Positions 1-9,345 are shown, counted from the first letter of the stretch. The stretch is DNA of 64,000 nt from Bacillus sp. HMF5848 (GCF_003944835.1 NZ_RWIV01000001.1:270001-334000), one strand, 5' to 3'. The notes: generated by a model not told the origin, from the sequence alone. Made by a program: numbers and translations.

Positions 1-245
1 GTAAAATGCCACTTTATCATATGGATGTATATAGAATGGAAGAAAGTGATGAAGACTTAGGATTTGAAGAATATTTTTCTGGAAGTGGTATAACAGTGGT
101 TGAATGGCCTCAGTTTATTAAAGATTTTTTACCTGAAGCGCTTTTAAAAATCACCATTAAACACACTGGAGAAAATGCCAGGAAAATTCAATTAGAACCT
201 ATTGGGTCACACTTTGAAAATTTATGCAAGGAGATTATACAATAA
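1..245 (+). CDS. tsaE: TsaE, tRNA t6A biosynthesis ATPase (3' part only)
   Basis: The window opens inside this gene; the reading frame is already open at base 3, so the visible ATG at 6 is internal. The visible stretch begins with PLYHMDVYR, the conserved LYHxDxYR segment of TsaE, and ends with a normal tail. The P-loop half lies upstream of the window. TsaE is the ATPase that works with TsaB and TsaD to make N6-threonylcarbamoyladenosine on ANN-decoding tRNAs in the cytoplasm. Its stop is directly followed by the tsaB start at 246, so the two are co-transcribed, as in B. subtilis (ydiB-ydiC). Confidence 0.9.
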   Translation, partial: KMPLYHMDVYRMEESDEDLGFEEYFSGSGITVVEWPQFIKDFLPEALLKITIKHTGENARKIQLEPIGSHFENLCKEIIQ

Positions 246-944
246 ATGAAAGTTTTAGCTATAGATACGTCGAATTACACTCTAGGGGTTGCTTTAGCTG
301 ATAGCGGTAATATAATTGGTGAGCATATGACTTACCTAAAGAAAAATCACTCTGTGCGTCTCATGCCAGCAGTGGAAAATCTATTGGCAGAATGTGATAC
401 TAAGGCCAGTGAATTGTCAAAACTAGTTGTTGCGAAAGGACCAGGATCATATACAGGTGTTCGAATTGGTGTAACCGTAGCAAAAACAATGGCTTGGACA
501 TTACAGATTCCATTAGTCGGTATTTCCAGTTTAGAAGTGTTAGCTGGAAATGGAAGGTATTTTGAAGGTAATATATGTCCTCTTTTTGATGCAAGAAGAG
601 GACAAATCTATACGGGACTATATAAAAGTGATGGGTCTAATATTATTCCATTGAAAGAAGATACGAATGTTCTAGCAACTACATGGGCCGAGGAATTAAA
701 GAACTACGAGGGAAATACATTATTTATAGGAAACGATAGTACCATACATAAAGAGGCAATACAGTCTATTATGGGAGAGCAAGCAATCTTTTCACCATAT
801 ATTTTAAATAATCCGCGACCAAGTGAATTGATTGGAATGGCTGAGAATAAAGAAAATGAAGATTTACATAGTTTTGTTCCAAACTATGTTCGTTTAGTTG
901 AGGCTGAGAAAAAATGGCTTGAAGCTAATAAAAACAGTAAATAA
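246..944 (+). CDS. tsaB: TsaB, tRNA t6A biosynthesis, TsaD partner
   Basis: A 232-aa ASKHA-fold protein. The N terminus MKVLAIDTSNYTLGVAL and the segment GPGSYTGVRIG (about residues 65-75) are diagnostic of TsaB (YdiC/YeaZ). It has no catalytic metal site of its own; in known systems it dimerises with TsaD and supports threonylcarbamoyl transfer to A37 of tRNA. The start codon follows the tsaE stop with no gap, and the length is normal for Bacillus. Next comes a gap of about 140 bases with no gene, then rimI. Confidence 0.95.
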   Translation: MKVLAIDTSNYTLGVALADSGNIIGEHMTYLKKNHSVRLMPAVENLLAECDTKASELSKLVVAKGPGSYTGVRIGVTVAKTMAWTLQIPLVGISSLEVLAGNGRYFEGNICPLFDARRGQIYTGLYKSDGSNIIPLKEDTNVLATTWAEELKNYEGNTLFIGNDSTIHKEAIQSIMGEQAIFSPYILNNPRPSELIGMAENKENEDLHSFVPNYVRLVEAEKKWLEANKNSK

Positions 945-1086
945 TGCAGGATGTTCGGTTTTGGCTAATACTAACTAAAGCAGAGATGGCATCGAAAGTA
1001 AATTTTTATGTGAGTGTTTAAAAGCAGCACTAACATAACTCGTTTAGCTCTTAACAAGCGCAATTTAATAAAAGTGGGGAAGCAAT

Positions 1087-1527
1087 ATGAATTTTCGAAT
1101 GATGAAGTGGGAAGATTTAGACGAGGTTATGGAGATAGAACGTGCCTCCTTCACACTACCTTGGAAACGGGAAGCATACGAAAATGAGCTTTTACATAAT
1201 CAGTATGCCAGGTACATTGTATTAGAGCATGAAGGTCATATTGCTGGTTATTGTGGTATGTGGTTAGTGATTGATGAAGCACATATAACAAATGTGGCAA
1301 TATCACCGAGCTACCGTGGTAAAAAATTAGGGGATGCTATTATGCGTTACGCTTTGCAGTTTGCATATCAGCATGGAGCTGCGACAGCTACCTTAGAAGT
1401 CCGGATCTCGAATATGGTGGCACGGAATTTATATAAGAAACTAGGATTCCTTGAAGGTGGAATTCGGAAACACTATTATCAAGATAATGGTGAAGATGCT
1501 ATAGTAATGTGGGTGAAATTACGTTGA
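1087..1527 (+). CDS. rimI: RimI, ribosomal protein bS18 alanine N-acetyltransferase
   Basis: A 146-aa GNAT-fold acetyltransferase. The N terminus [16 protein letters not shown], the acetyl-CoA loop region around [17 protein letters not shown] (residues about 70-87) and the C-terminal [18 protein letters not shown] block are typical of RimI. The family acetylates the N-terminal alanine of bS18. A Shine-Dalgarno-like GTGGGGAAG sits just upstream. It lies between tsaB and tsaD exactly as ydiD does in B. subtilis, and its 3' end overlaps tsaD. Confidence 0.92.
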   Translation: MNFRMMKWEDLDEVMEIERASFTLPWKREAYENELLHNQYARYIVLEHEGHIAGYCGMWLVIDEAHITNVAISPSYRGKKLGDAIMRYALQFAYQHGAATATLEVRISNMVARNLYKKLGFLEGGIRKHYYQDNGEDAIVMWVKLR

Positions 1528-2531
1528 AAAATGATCAGTATATTTTAGGTATAGAAACGAGCTGTGATGAAACAGCCGTTGCTATTGTGAAAAATGGTAA
1601 AGAAATTATTGCGAATGTGGTAGCATCACAAATCGAAAGTCATAAGCGATTTGGGGGCGTAGTCCCTGAGATTGCGTCCCGACATCATGTTGAACAGGTT
1701 ACCATTGTGTTAGAAGAAGCATTTACACAGGCTAACCTTACGATAGATGATATAGATGCTATTGCTGTAACAGAAGGACCAGGGTTAGTGGGTGCCTTAT
1801 TAATTGGTGTAAATGCTGCTAAGGCCTTAGCTTTATGCCATAACAAACCGTTAGTGGGCGTTCATCATATCGCAGGGCATATTTATGCGAATCAATTTGT
1901 CACAGAGATGACCTTTCCATTGCTAGCACTTGTCGTGTCCGGTGGTCATACAGAATTAATTTATATGAAGGAGCATGCCTCTTTTGATGTGATTGGTGAA
2001 ACGCTTGATGATGCAGCAGGCGAAGCTTATGATAAGGTGGCGCGCACATTAAATTTGCCATATCCAGGGGGCCCTCATATTGACCGTTTAGCACATGAGG
2101 GAGAGGCAACTATAAATTTACCACGAGCATGGTTAGGGGAAGGTTCGTTTAATTTTAGCTTTAGTGGTTTGAAATCAGCTGTTATCAATACTCTTCACAA
2201 TGCTGAACAGCGTGGAGAAACAATTGATCCGAAAAATTTAGCGGCTAGCTTTCAAGCTAGTGTGATAGAAGTGCTTGTAAAAAAGACGTATGATGCAGCG
2301 CAACAATATAATGTTAAGCAAGTTCTGTTAGCAGGTGGTGTTGCTGCAAATAAGGGACTACGAGCAGCACTCACGGATGCCTTCCAAAATAGTGATATAG
2401 AGTTAGTTATTCCACCATTATCACTATGTACAGACAATGCTGCTATGATAGCATCTGTCGGAACTGTCCTATACAACAAAGGTGTACGTGGTGATATGAC
2501 GATGAATGGTCAACCGGGACTTGACTTATAA
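1509..2531 (+). CDS. tsaD: TsaD, tRNA N6-adenosine threonylcarbamoyltransferase
   Basis: A 340-aa catalytic subunit of the t6A transferase (formerly Gcp). Seen: [15 protein letters not shown] near the N terminus, the metal-binding motif HHIAGHIYA (about residues 115-123), SGGHTEL, and the C-terminal CTDNAAMIA. The annotated ATG at 1509 overlaps rimI by 19 bases and has a distant Shine-Dalgarno (GGTGA about 13 bases away). An in-frame TTG at 1524 has GGGTGAA at 7-base spacing and would remove five residues, so the true start is uncertain. A Rho-independent terminator follows at once. Confidence 0.95.
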   Translation: MGEITLKNDQYILGIETSCDETAVAIVKNGKEIIANVVASQIESHKRFGGVVPEIASRHHVEQVTIVLEEAFTQANLTIDDIDAIAVTEGPGLVGALLIGVNAAKALALCHNKPLVGVHHIAGHIYANQFVTEMTFPLLALVVSGGHTELIYMKEHASFDVIGETLDDAAGEAYDKVARTLNLPYPGGPHIDRLAHEGEATINLPRAWLGEGSFNFSFSGLKSAVINTLHNAEQRGETIDPKNLAASFQASVIEVLVKKTYDAAQQYNVKQVLLAGGVAANKGLRAALTDAFQNSDIELVIPPLSLCTDNAAMIASVGTVLYNKGVRGDMTMNGQPGLDL

Positions 2532-2543
2532 TAAACAAAATGT

Positions 2544-2571
2544 AAGAGGCCTCTGTAAAAAGGCCTCTTTT
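2544..2571 (+). terminator. Rho-independent terminator of the tsaE-tsaD operon
   Basis: Eight-base stem AAGAGGCC / GGCCTCTT separated by about ten bases and followed by T residues, 12 bases after the tsaD stop. It ends the tsaE-tsaB-rimI-tsaD transcript. Confidence 0.85.
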
Positions 2572-2671
2572 GAACATAGGAAATATGGTCTCTCACTCAA
2601 AAGATGTCAGGTCACCGCGTAATACCACACCATTCGCATTAGTGCTCTTCTAAATATAAAATGAGTAATGC

Positions 2672-2695
2672 TGAGATACTTTTTTAAGTATCTCA
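2672..2695. terminator. Hairpin downstream of the ger operon
   Basis: A perfect inverted repeat TGAGATACTT / AAGTATCTCA with a four-base loop lies about 75 bases beyond the end of the small ORF that closes the minus-strand ger operon. There is no clear U tract on the minus-strand side, so its role as a terminator is a guess. The rest of 2572-2771 shows nothing I can interpret. Confidence 0.4.
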
Positions 2696-2771
2696 CATAC
2701 TGTTTTGCCAGCCACAGTATATAAAATGGGTACTAGCTCAACTTATATATATATTTCTTAAGCAAGTCTCA

Positions 2772-2942
2772 CTATCTATATAGTTGCAATATGACATACG
2801 GGCAAATCAATGTGATAAGTGCTAACCCAAAAATAAAAGTGCCGGCAAATTTATTTTTTTGTGTTTTGAACACAACATAGCCATAGCCTGCTGTATAGAT
2901 AGTAACTATAATACCTATTAAATAAATAGTGAATGTTAACAC
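2772..2942 (-). CDS. Small two-TM protein, candidate germinant receptor D subunit
   Basis: A 56-aa ORF starting at a GTG one base after the gerAC stop, with GAGGG from the gerAC tail as Shine-Dalgarno. The product is two hydrophobic stretches: FTIYLIGIIVTIYTAGYGY, then FIFGLALITLICPYVIL, joined by a short basic loop (KTQKNKF). Small two-TM D genes within or next to gerA-type operons are known in B. subtilis and B. megaterium, where they modulate receptor function. Position, spacing and topology all fit that role; sequence homology has not been tested. It is too short for most gene callers. Confidence 0.7.
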   Translation of the reverse strand: MLTFTIYLIGIIVTIYTAGYGYVVFKTQKNKFAGTFIFGLALITLICPYVILQLYR

Positions 2943-2943
2943 T

Positions 2944-4188
2944 TTAATCCCTCACTTTTTCTAAGTCTGAGTTTCGAATGATTTTTCCATATCGTATATT
3001 TTCAATATCAAAGCTTACATTTATATGAGCATTAGGATATATTTTTTTACTCCAATCGGCTTCTTCATATGCAGGTACCGTTAAAAAATATTTACGGACA
3101 TACAATGACCAATAGAAAGGGTCTCCTTTATACTCCTCTTGTGTTTTTTTTATAAACTTATTAAATCTCTCATTCAAACCGTCACGGATGGATCGTCTTA
3201 ACTCTTCACGATTCTCTTTTAATGAATAGTTCACTAAGCTAGGCACGGCCACTATCTCTAAATCAATTGCGACAGAAACATTAATCTCAGTGGGTCTATC
3301 TTTATAGTATTTTAAATCTACTAGGGTCGGTTTCTTTTTAATGACCCTTGTTGAAACGTAATACTTCTCATTAACAGGATCAGGATATGTGGCAAGCATA
3401 TCTTTAATATTCAACGTATTATCAAGGATTAAACAAAGCCGTGTCATTTCACCATTAATAACATCAATCATCTGCCCTTCTTTGAAAACAGCAGATCCAA
3501 TAAATTGTGTTTGATTGCCGCCCTTTTGCGGTACATTCCCGGCTATATACCTATCTTCCATACCGTCCATTTTTTTTTCGCCTTCAACTTTCGTAGTCGC
3601 ATACATAGCAAGAAATAAATCAGCATCCCCTTCTGTTAACTGAAAAAAACGATGTACCGTTGATTCTGGGATAATACCTGTCTCTTTAGCGCGATTTATC
3701 ATAAATTGATAATATTTATGGGGGCGTGTTTCTAAAGCTGGTTTATTATTTTGTAAAAAATCGCTAGCCTTTTCTTTCGATACAATGATTTGTACGCCTC
3801 TACGGAGCTCTCGTGATCGCATTGCTGACTGGATAATACGTATAAAATCTTTAGAGCGAGCTAATTCTTCAGATACGATTAGAACTTTTGTGTGATCAAG
3901 TGTGATATCACGAGAAATAAAAGAGTTAGCAGTATTTTTAGCAGTAATAAAATCATTTGCTAGTAATGTGACAGTCTCCTTAGCTTGTTCTTGTGTACTA
4001 CCACCAGCAAGAGTAGACCCTACTTCAGGGTTGGCAATCTGAAAAGTAACCCAAACATTTTGTTTCTCTCCCTTATATAAATCTAACCCTATTGCCATTA
4101 CATACGCCTGTTCTTCCAATTCTTTTTTATCCATACAGCCTGTCATGATAGCCATGAGAACAACCGCCCATAAAAGCTTACGCACCAT
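2944..4188 (-). CDS. GerAC-family germinant receptor lipoprotein (C subunit)
   Basis: A 414-aa lipoprotein. The signal peptide ends in the lipobox MTGC (Cys about residue 18), giving a diacylated anchor on the outer face of the spore inner membrane. The Ger(x)C family pattern is clear: VMAIGLDLYKG near the N terminus, DHTKVLIVSEELA in the middle and a C-terminal domain containing a run like IRDGLNERFNKFIKKTQEEY. It is the third gene of an A-B-C operon on the minus strand and overlaps the B gene by 11 bases. The ligand cannot be deduced from sequence, so I give no specific ger letter. Confidence 0.92.
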   Translation of the reverse strand: MVRKLLWAVVLMAIMTGCMDKKELEEQAYVMAIGLDLYKGEKQNVWVTFQIANPEVGSTLAGGSTQEQAKETVTLLANDFITAKNTANSFISRDITLDHTKVLIVSEELARSKDFIRIIQSAMRSRELRRGVQIIVSKEKASDFLQNNKPALETRPHKYYQFMINRAKETGIIPESTVHRFFQLTEGDADLFLAMYATTKVEGEKKMDGMEDRYIAGNVPQKGGNQTQFIGSAVFKEGQMIDVINGEMTRLCLILDNTLNIKDMLATYPDPVNEKYYVSTRVIKKKPTLVDLKYYKDRPTEINVSVAIDLEIVAVPSLVNYSLKENREELRRSIRDGLNERFNKFIKKTQEEYKGDPFYWSLYVRKYFLTVPAYEEADWSKKIYPNAHINVSFDIENIRYGKIIRNSDLEKVRD

Positions 4189-5284
4189 CTTTTTTTAAAT
4201 CCCCTTTCCATTTCGCAACGCCCCATAACAATATTGGAAGAAGCAACAAAGGTCCAGTTGATACATTAATCAATAAGTCTCGATAAACAAGTACATTTAC
4301 AACTGGGTTTTCAGGAATTAGTGAAACCGTGATAATAATAAACGATATTGGTAAAAGTAGATTTTTAGGGTCTTTTATTTTGAGAACAGCAGCAAGTAAC
4401 CATGATGTAAAGTATATGTACACAATAAAACGTATCAATGCTGCGAGAAGCCAAAAAGTGAAAAAATAAGTTTCTAAGTTCGTAAAAAAGTTTCCAAGGG
4501 ATACATAATTACCAACCTCTTGAAACATGAACGCAATTTTATCAATCGATTTATAATCAAATATAGTGCAATACACCATAAACGAGATAGTAATTTCAAA
4601 TATGACAAACATGCTTCCTATGTACATTCCTCTGTGGAAATCTTTTGGAGTATGAAACGATGTATAAGCCAGTGTAAAAATAATTAGTTCACCAAAAAGA
4701 GCGCCTTTCTTAATTCCTTCCCAAGCTAGCACATCAAAGCCCGGACCAAAAATAGGGAATAGTCGCTGCCAAATTGTTTCTTTAAATGATAAAAAAATTA
4801 ACACAATGAGTGCTAATTTTATATAGGGTAAAATGAGCCATGATGTTTGACCGATAACCTGGAACCCTTTTCTTGCACCGAAGTAGCACGTTCCAATAAA
4901 AATAAAAAGTACAAGTAAAATGGGGCTTGATTCAAAGAACATAGTAGTTATCTCATCGATATAACTACGAGTATCAATTATGGTCGCAGTAAAGGATACA
5001 AAAAAAAGTGAAAGGCCAACAACAAAACCAATGTATTTTCCGAGTAAGTGATTAATAAGCTCTATTAAGTTTTTATTTTGATACGCTCTTAATACGCGTA
5101 AAAGTATGATTATCGAGGGAAACATCACGATAAAAGAGATAATAGGAATTATCCAAAGAGCATTCTGGCCTTTTTGTGCAAGCAGGGACGGTGTCATATC
5201 GGCAAGCTTGACACCGACAACAAGCATTATCATAGCTGAAAGCTCTCTCATACCAATTTTCTTTTGAGGATTAAATGAACTCAT
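4178..5284 (-). CDS. GerAB-family germinant receptor permease-like subunit (B)
   Basis: A 368-aa integral membrane protein with about ten hydrophobic segments, related to the APC amino-acid permease superfamily (endospore germination permease family). The N terminus KIGMRELSAMIMLVVGVK is typical. In GerA-type receptors this subunit carries the germinant-binding pocket and sits in the spore inner membrane with the A and C subunits. It starts 12 bases after the A gene stop and overlaps the C gene, so the three are translated from one message. Confidence 0.92.
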   Translation of the reverse strand: MSSFNPQKKIGMRELSAMIMLVVGVKLADMTPSLLAQKGQNALWIIPIISFIVMFPSIIILLRVLRAYQNKNLIELINHLLGKYIGFVVGLSLFFVSFTATIIDTRSYIDEITTMFFESSPILLVLFIFIGTCYFGARKGFQVIGQTSWLILPYIKLALIVLIFLSFKETIWQRLFPIFGPGFDVLAWEGIKKGALFGELIIFTLAYTSFHTPKDFHRGMYIGSMFVIFEITISFMVYCTIFDYKSIDKIAFMFQEVGNYVSLGNFFTNLETYFFTFWLLAALIRFIVYIYFTSWLLAAVLKIKDPKNLLLPISFIIITVSLIPENPVVNVLVYRDLLINVSTGPLLLLPILLWGVAKWKGDLKKDGA

Positions 5285-5296
5285 ATTACCTCTCCA

Positions 5297-6808
5297 TTAA
5301 CTTTTCTTTTGTAAATCTTCAGGTTTTAAATACCCAGGTCGATACGTCTCTTTTTGTAGAATGCGTCGAAATATCGTATCACCACCTGATTTGTAATGGG
5401 GTGATTTAGGAGCAAAATACGGAACTCCAAATGAATGTAAGGAAACCATATACATAAGCCACATTGTAAAGATTACAACTAAACCGTAAATGCCAAAGAG
5501 TCCTCCCGCTATGATAAACATAAATCTACTTAAGCGAATCGTGAAATTGAAGCTAACATCAGCCACGGCGAACGAGGAAAGACCTGATAGTGCTGTGACT
5601 ATTACAATAATGGGACTAATAACATTCGCTTCCACGACAGCTTGCCCTAATATTAATGCTCCGACAATGCCTATCGTTGGCCCTAACGGTTTAGGTATTC
5701 TCAATCCTGCTTCTCGAATTAATTCAAAAGCAAATTCCATAATAAGCAACTCGATAATACCCGGAAAAGGTACACGTTCACGAGCATTTGCTAGTGCCAA
5801 TAATAAATCTGGCGGAATCATCTCACTATGATAATTGGTAATAGCTATATATCCTGCTGAGACAAACAACGTGATAAAAAAAGCTACAGCTCGTAAGCCT
5901 CTTGTAAAGTTCGCATATAAAAATCGTAAATAGTGATCTTCTGGTGAATGAAAAAATGACCAAAAGGTAACAGGTAAAATTAAGCATGCGGATGAATTTT
6001 CCTTTAATAACACAAGATACCCGTCTTCTATAAAAGCAGCAGCTCTATCAGGGCGCTCTGTATACAAAATACTAGGCATTAATGAATAAGGTCGCTCTTC
6101 AATGTATTGTTCTAGCATTTCAATGCTACGAACGCTATCAACATCAATGTTTTTCAGTCTTTGTTTCAAAGTTTCTAAAATATTATCGTTTAGTAAATCT
6201 TTCATGTAAACGAGGGCGACAACATCTCGCATTCGTTTGCCAATTGGTGCCGTTTCTATTACGAGCGTTTCTGTTTGTAGTCGTTTGCGAATGAGCGATA
6301 TATTTACGGCAAGGGATTCTGTGAAAGCCTCTTTTGGCCCGCGAAGTAGGTTCTCATTGTCAGCTGTTGCAATGCTTCGATGCTTAAAATTAGCTACATT
6401 TAGTGCTAAACCTTCTATCTCATCATCTAGTAATAAAACAGCATTGCCACTTGTAATTTGTGTTGTTAGTTCATTAAAGCTTGTTATAGTTTGCATAGCC
6501 TCAATTGTGAGTATAGATGGGATAGACGGCCCAGTCTCTTCAAGTAAAGGCTTAATTACTGCTTCTTGAAGCTTTAGTTCATTTACAGCTGAACGAAAAA
6601 AGAAAAGGGCACCCTTTTTCCCAGTAGATTTTATATCTAATGTACGAATGGTAAAGTCACTGTTAATGGATGATGAAAATAACTCTTTTATAATATCGGT
6701 GTTTTCTTGTAAATCAGCTGAAATCTTTTTATCTTTCTCCATCGACAAAGCGTTCACATCCTTATACATATAAATATAGTGTCTACGGTAACTTAAAAAG
6801 ATATTCAT
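5297..6808 (-). CDS. GerAA-family germinant receptor subunit (A)
   Basis: About 485-503 aa. The N-terminal soluble half is followed by the membrane half with characteristic GerAA blocks: TRGLRAVAFF, NAREGV-like ARERVPFPGIIELLIMEF, EAGLRIPKP and GIVGALILGQAVVEAN. Structures and genetics of the family show it assembles as a pentameric, channel-like subunit. The longest frame begins with an implausible leader (residues 1-22); the likely start is the Met at about residue 23 (MEKDKK) or a nearby TTG, with AAGGA upstream. First gene of the operon, which is transcribed away from a DnaA-box cluster. Confidence 0.92.
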   Translation of the reverse strand: MNIFLSYRRHYIYMYKDVNALSMEKDKKISADLQENTDIIKELFSSSINSDFTIRTLDIKSTGKKGALFFFRSAVNELKLQEAVIKPLLEETGPSIPSILTIEAMQTITSFNELTTQITSGNAVLLLDDEIEGLALNVANFKHRSIATADNENLLRGPKEAFTESLAVNISLIRKRLQTETLVIETAPIGKRMRDVVALVYMKDLLNDNILETLKQRLKNIDVDSVRSIEMLEQYIEERPYSLMPSILYTERPDRAAAFIEDGYLVLLKENSSACLILPVTFWSFFHSPEDHYLRFLYANFTRGLRAVAFFITLFVSAGYIAITNYHSEMIPPDLLLALANARERVPFPGIIELLIMEFAFELIREAGLRIPKPLGPTIGIVGALILGQAVVEANVISPIIVIVTALSGLSSFAVADVSFNFTIRLSRFMFIIAGGLFGIYGLVVIFTMWLMYMVSLHSFGVPYFAPKSPHYKSGGDTIFRRILQKETYRPGYLKPEDLQKKS

Positions 6809-6826
6809 ATAGGATTGTGTACAATG

Positions 6827-7025
6827 TTATCCACAACTGTGGAGATCTGACAGATACATTGATATATAAGACTTTAGAAAACAGTGAAAAATGTGGATAA
6901 GTTGCTTATGTTTTGTGGATAATGTGGAAAAGTACGTGAATAACTGTATTGTTGGGAAATAATCTGTGTATGAGAGTGTGTATAACTTTTTTGTAGTTAA
7001 ATAAAAAAACGCTGGGTTATCCCCA
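6827..7025. promoter_or_regulatory. DnaA-box cluster between gerA operon and ydiF
   Basis: Three perfect DnaA boxes (TTATCCACA at 6827-6835; its complement TGTGGATAA at 6892-6900 and 6914-6922) and three copies with one mismatch (6923-6931, 6977-6985, 7017-7025, the last inside the ydiF terminator loop) lie within 200 bases. No dnaA or dnaN gene is present, so this is not the main origin. In B. subtilis a DnaA-box cluster is known in the gcp(tsaD)-ydiF interval; here ydiF still borders the cluster although a ger operon now separates it from tsaD. Confidence 0.8.
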
Positions 7026-7029
7026 GCGT
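7003..7029 (-). terminator. Rho-independent terminator of ydiF
   Basis: On the minus strand the stem CGCTGGG / CCCAGCG is followed by a run of seven T, ten bases downstream of the ydiF stop. The loop contains a near-match DnaA box. Confidence 0.85.
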
Positions 7030-7039
7030 ACACATATAT

Positions 7040-8959
7040 CTACAATTTTTCCTGTAGTTCTTCCCATTCCTCCATTAAGGAAAGCAAGGTTTCTTGTGCG
7101 GTTTCATTTTGTTGATGAAGCTCCAAAGATTTTTGATGGTCCTGAAACACGTCAGGCTCACATAAAAGCTGCTCATTTTTTTCAATAAGACTCTCTAATT
7201 CTTCAATTTTTGATTCAATTTCCTCGATACGACGAGAGATTTGTCGTTCGCGTTTTTTCGCTTCTTTATCTTTTTCATAGCTTGTAGAGGCAGGCTTAGC
7301 TTCAACAACAGTCTGCTTAGCTGTTTGAAGCTCAAGAATTTCATCTTTTTTTTCAAGGTAATAATCGTAATCACCGAGAAACTCTTGAAGCCCTGTTGGG
7401 GATAACTCAAATACCTTCGTTGCAATTCTATTAATAAAATAACGGTCATGAGATACGAATAAAATAGTTCCTGGATAATCAATTAATGCATTTTCAAGGA
7501 CTTCTTTACTATCTAAATCCAAGTGATTAGTCGGCTCATCTAGTATAAGTAAGTTCGCTTTTTGCATCATAAGTTTTGATAGCGCTAAACGAGCCTTTTC
7601 TCCACCGCTTAAGGAAGTGACAGGCTTTAAAACATCATCTCCGCTGAAAAGAAAGTTTCCAAGAACCGTCCGAATGTCCTTTTCAGGATGGAGCGGGTAT
7701 TCATCCCAGAGTTCTTTTAATACGGTTTTATTAGAAGATAAGTTTGCTTGCTCTTGGTCGTAATACCCAACGCTCACATTTGAGCCTAACTTAATATCAC
7801 CGTTCACTTCTGCTTTAATATGCAAATTTGTCAAAGCCTTTAAAAGTGTAGATTTACCTATCCCGTTAGGCCCAACTAATGCTACGCTATCACTTCGTTT
7901 TAAAGCAAAAGATACTCCTTTAATAACAGGATTACTGTCATAAGCGACAGAAAGGTCATGAGCTTGTAATACTTCATTTCCACTTTGTTTTTCAATAGAG
8001 AATGAAAAAGTCGCTGATTTCTCATCACCTAACGGTTTGTCGAGCTTGTCCATTCGTTGTAGCTGCTTACGCCTACTTTGCGCTCGTTTAGTGGTAGAGG
8101 CACGTGCCAAATTTCGTTGGACAAAATCTTCGAGCTTTGCTATTTCTCCTTGTTGTTTTTCAAATGCTTTTAAGTCTTGCTCGTAGTTTTGTGCCCGAAT
8201 CTCCAAGTACTTCGAGTAATTACCAATGTATTTCTTAGATGTTGTGCGTGACAGTTCATATACTTGTGTGACGACACTATCAAGAAAATATCTATCATGA
8301 GAAACAATTAATATAGCACCAGGATAGCCTTGTAAATATTGTTCAAGCCAATTTAATGTTTCAATATCTAAGTGGTTAGTCGGCTCATCTAATATTAAAA
8401 GCTGTGGCTTTGTGAGCAACAGCTTGCCAAGTGCGAGGCGTGTTTTCTGCCCTCCACTAAGAGATGAGATTGGTGTATTATAATCAAAGTCTGCAAAATT
8501 CAAGCCATGAAGTACCGCGCGGATTTCTGCTTCATATTGATAGCCACCTATTTCTTGAAAGGTAACCTGTAATAGATCGTATTCCTTTAAAAGTTTTTCG
8601 TATGCAGCGGTTGTTGGGTCAACGGATCCATCACTCATCGTTTGTTCCAATTGGCGCAACTTTTTCTCCATATTTCTCACATCATCAAATACTTGAAGTA
8701 GTTCAGACCAAATGGATTGCGTAGATTCAAGTCCCGTATCTTGAGCAAGGTAGCCAATTTCAATATGTTTTGGTTTAATAATGTCACCACTATCATAGCT
8801 CATGTACCCAGCAATAATTTTTAGTAAAGTTGATTTGCCTGTGCCGTTACGGCCTACCAATGCAATACGATCACGAGATTGTACCTCGAGCTTAATATTT
8901 GATAATATAGTTTCGGCACCAAATGATTTATATAATTGATTAACTTGTAAAATGATCAT
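7040..8959 (-). CDS. ydiF: ABC-F family ATPase YdiF-like
   Basis: About 639 aa with two ABC domains and no membrane segments. Domain 1 has Walker A GRNGTGKST and signature LSGGQKTR; domain 2 has GPNGIGKST and LSGGEKAR; both have ILDEPTNHLD Walker B boxes. A charged linker separates them, and the C terminus is a coiled coil rich in Glu and Lys (residues about 555-639). ABC-F proteins bind the ribosomal E site and adjust translation. I choose the ATG at 8957-8959 (MIILQVNQLYK) because GAGGTG precedes it by seven bases; the longer frame adds 14 unlikely residues. Next to rex, as in B. subtilis. Confidence 0.92.
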   Translation of the reverse strand: MIILQVNQLYKSFGAETILSNIKLEVQSRDRIALVGRNGTGKSTLLKIIAGYMSYDSGDIIKPKHIEIGYLAQDTGLESTQSIWSELLQVFDDVRNMEKKLRQLEQTMSDGSVDPTTAAYEKLLKEYDLLQVTFQEIGGYQYEAEIRAVLHGLNFADFDYNTPISSLSGGQKTRLALGKLLLTKPQLLILDEPTNHLDIETLNWLEQYLQGYPGAILIVSHDRYFLDSVVTQVYELSRTTSKKYIGNYSKYLEIRAQNYEQDLKAFEKQQGEIAKLEDFVQRNLARASTTKRAQSRRKQLQRMDKLDKPLGDEKSATFSFSIEKQSGNEVLQAHDLSVAYDSNPVIKGVSFALKRSDSVALVGPNGIGKSTLLKALTNLHIKAEVNGDIKLGSNVSVGYYDQEQANLSSNKTVLKELWDEYPLHPEKDIRTVLGNFLFSGDDVLKPVTSLSGGEKARLALSKLMMQKANLLILDEPTNHLDLDSKEVLENALIDYPGTILFVSHDRYFINRIATKVFELSPTGLQEFLGDYDYYLEKKDEILELQTAKQTVVEAKPASTSYEKDKEAKKRERQISRRIEEIESKIEELESLIEKNEQLLCEPDVFQDHQKSLELHQQNETAQETLLSLMEEWEELQEKL

Positions 8960-9345
8960 GTGATTCACCTCATACTTCCTAGGTGCTAACAAACAGGACA
9001 CGGATATGCGTTAGAGTATATACTAATCCTGCAAAGCTATGAAATCTGGGATATAATAATGTTGAAAGAATAACAAATCAACAACAGTGAAATCCCCCAT
9101 ATTTCCCTAAAAAATTTCTTTATTTATACATCCTATAGTTTAGCGCATCAGGGGGTTAGGAGCAACAAAACTGCAATTTAGTGAAATTAATCACAAACAT
9201 AAGGACAAATGAGCGGAAATAGTGTATATTCAAAGTATAACAGTATGGAAGCGCTAACCAAATTTTTGTGTGTTGTGCATCCTAATTTATCAATAAACCG
9301 AACTAACATATAAAGAAAGTATTGTTGGAGAAGGGAGGAAGCTCT
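8960..9345. other. Intergenic region upstream of rex and ydiF
   Basis: No gene is visible. It separates divergent ydiF (left) and rex (right). The only clear signal is the Rex/Fnr-type dyad at 9179-9196 listed separately, plus the strong Shine-Dalgarno GGGAGGAA before rex. B. subtilis has moaC between ydiF and rex; it is absent here. Confidence 0.6.
9179..9196. promoter_or_regulatory. Candidate Rex operator upstream of rex
   Basis: TAGTGAAATTAATCACAA matches the Rex consensus TTGTGAA-N4-TTCACAA at most positions and forms a dyad (AGTGA-N6-TCACA). It lies 150 bases before the rex start and could provide autoregulation. The same motif class, in better form, precedes the NADH oxidase gene at 40304. 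Confidence 0.5.

Noticed and set aside
1900-2479. Long minus-strand frames opposite tsaD, and similar frames opposite groEL, rimI, tctA and the ABC genes
   Set aside because: They lie entirely antisense to conserved coding sequence, lack ribosome binding sites and show no protein family character.
6827-7033. A 68-codon minus-strand frame and, alternatively, a replication origin in the DnaA-box region
   Set aside because: The frame has no ribosome binding site and covers the boxes and a terminator. No dnaA, dnaN or AT-rich unwinding module lies nearby, so it is a DnaA-box cluster and not oriC.
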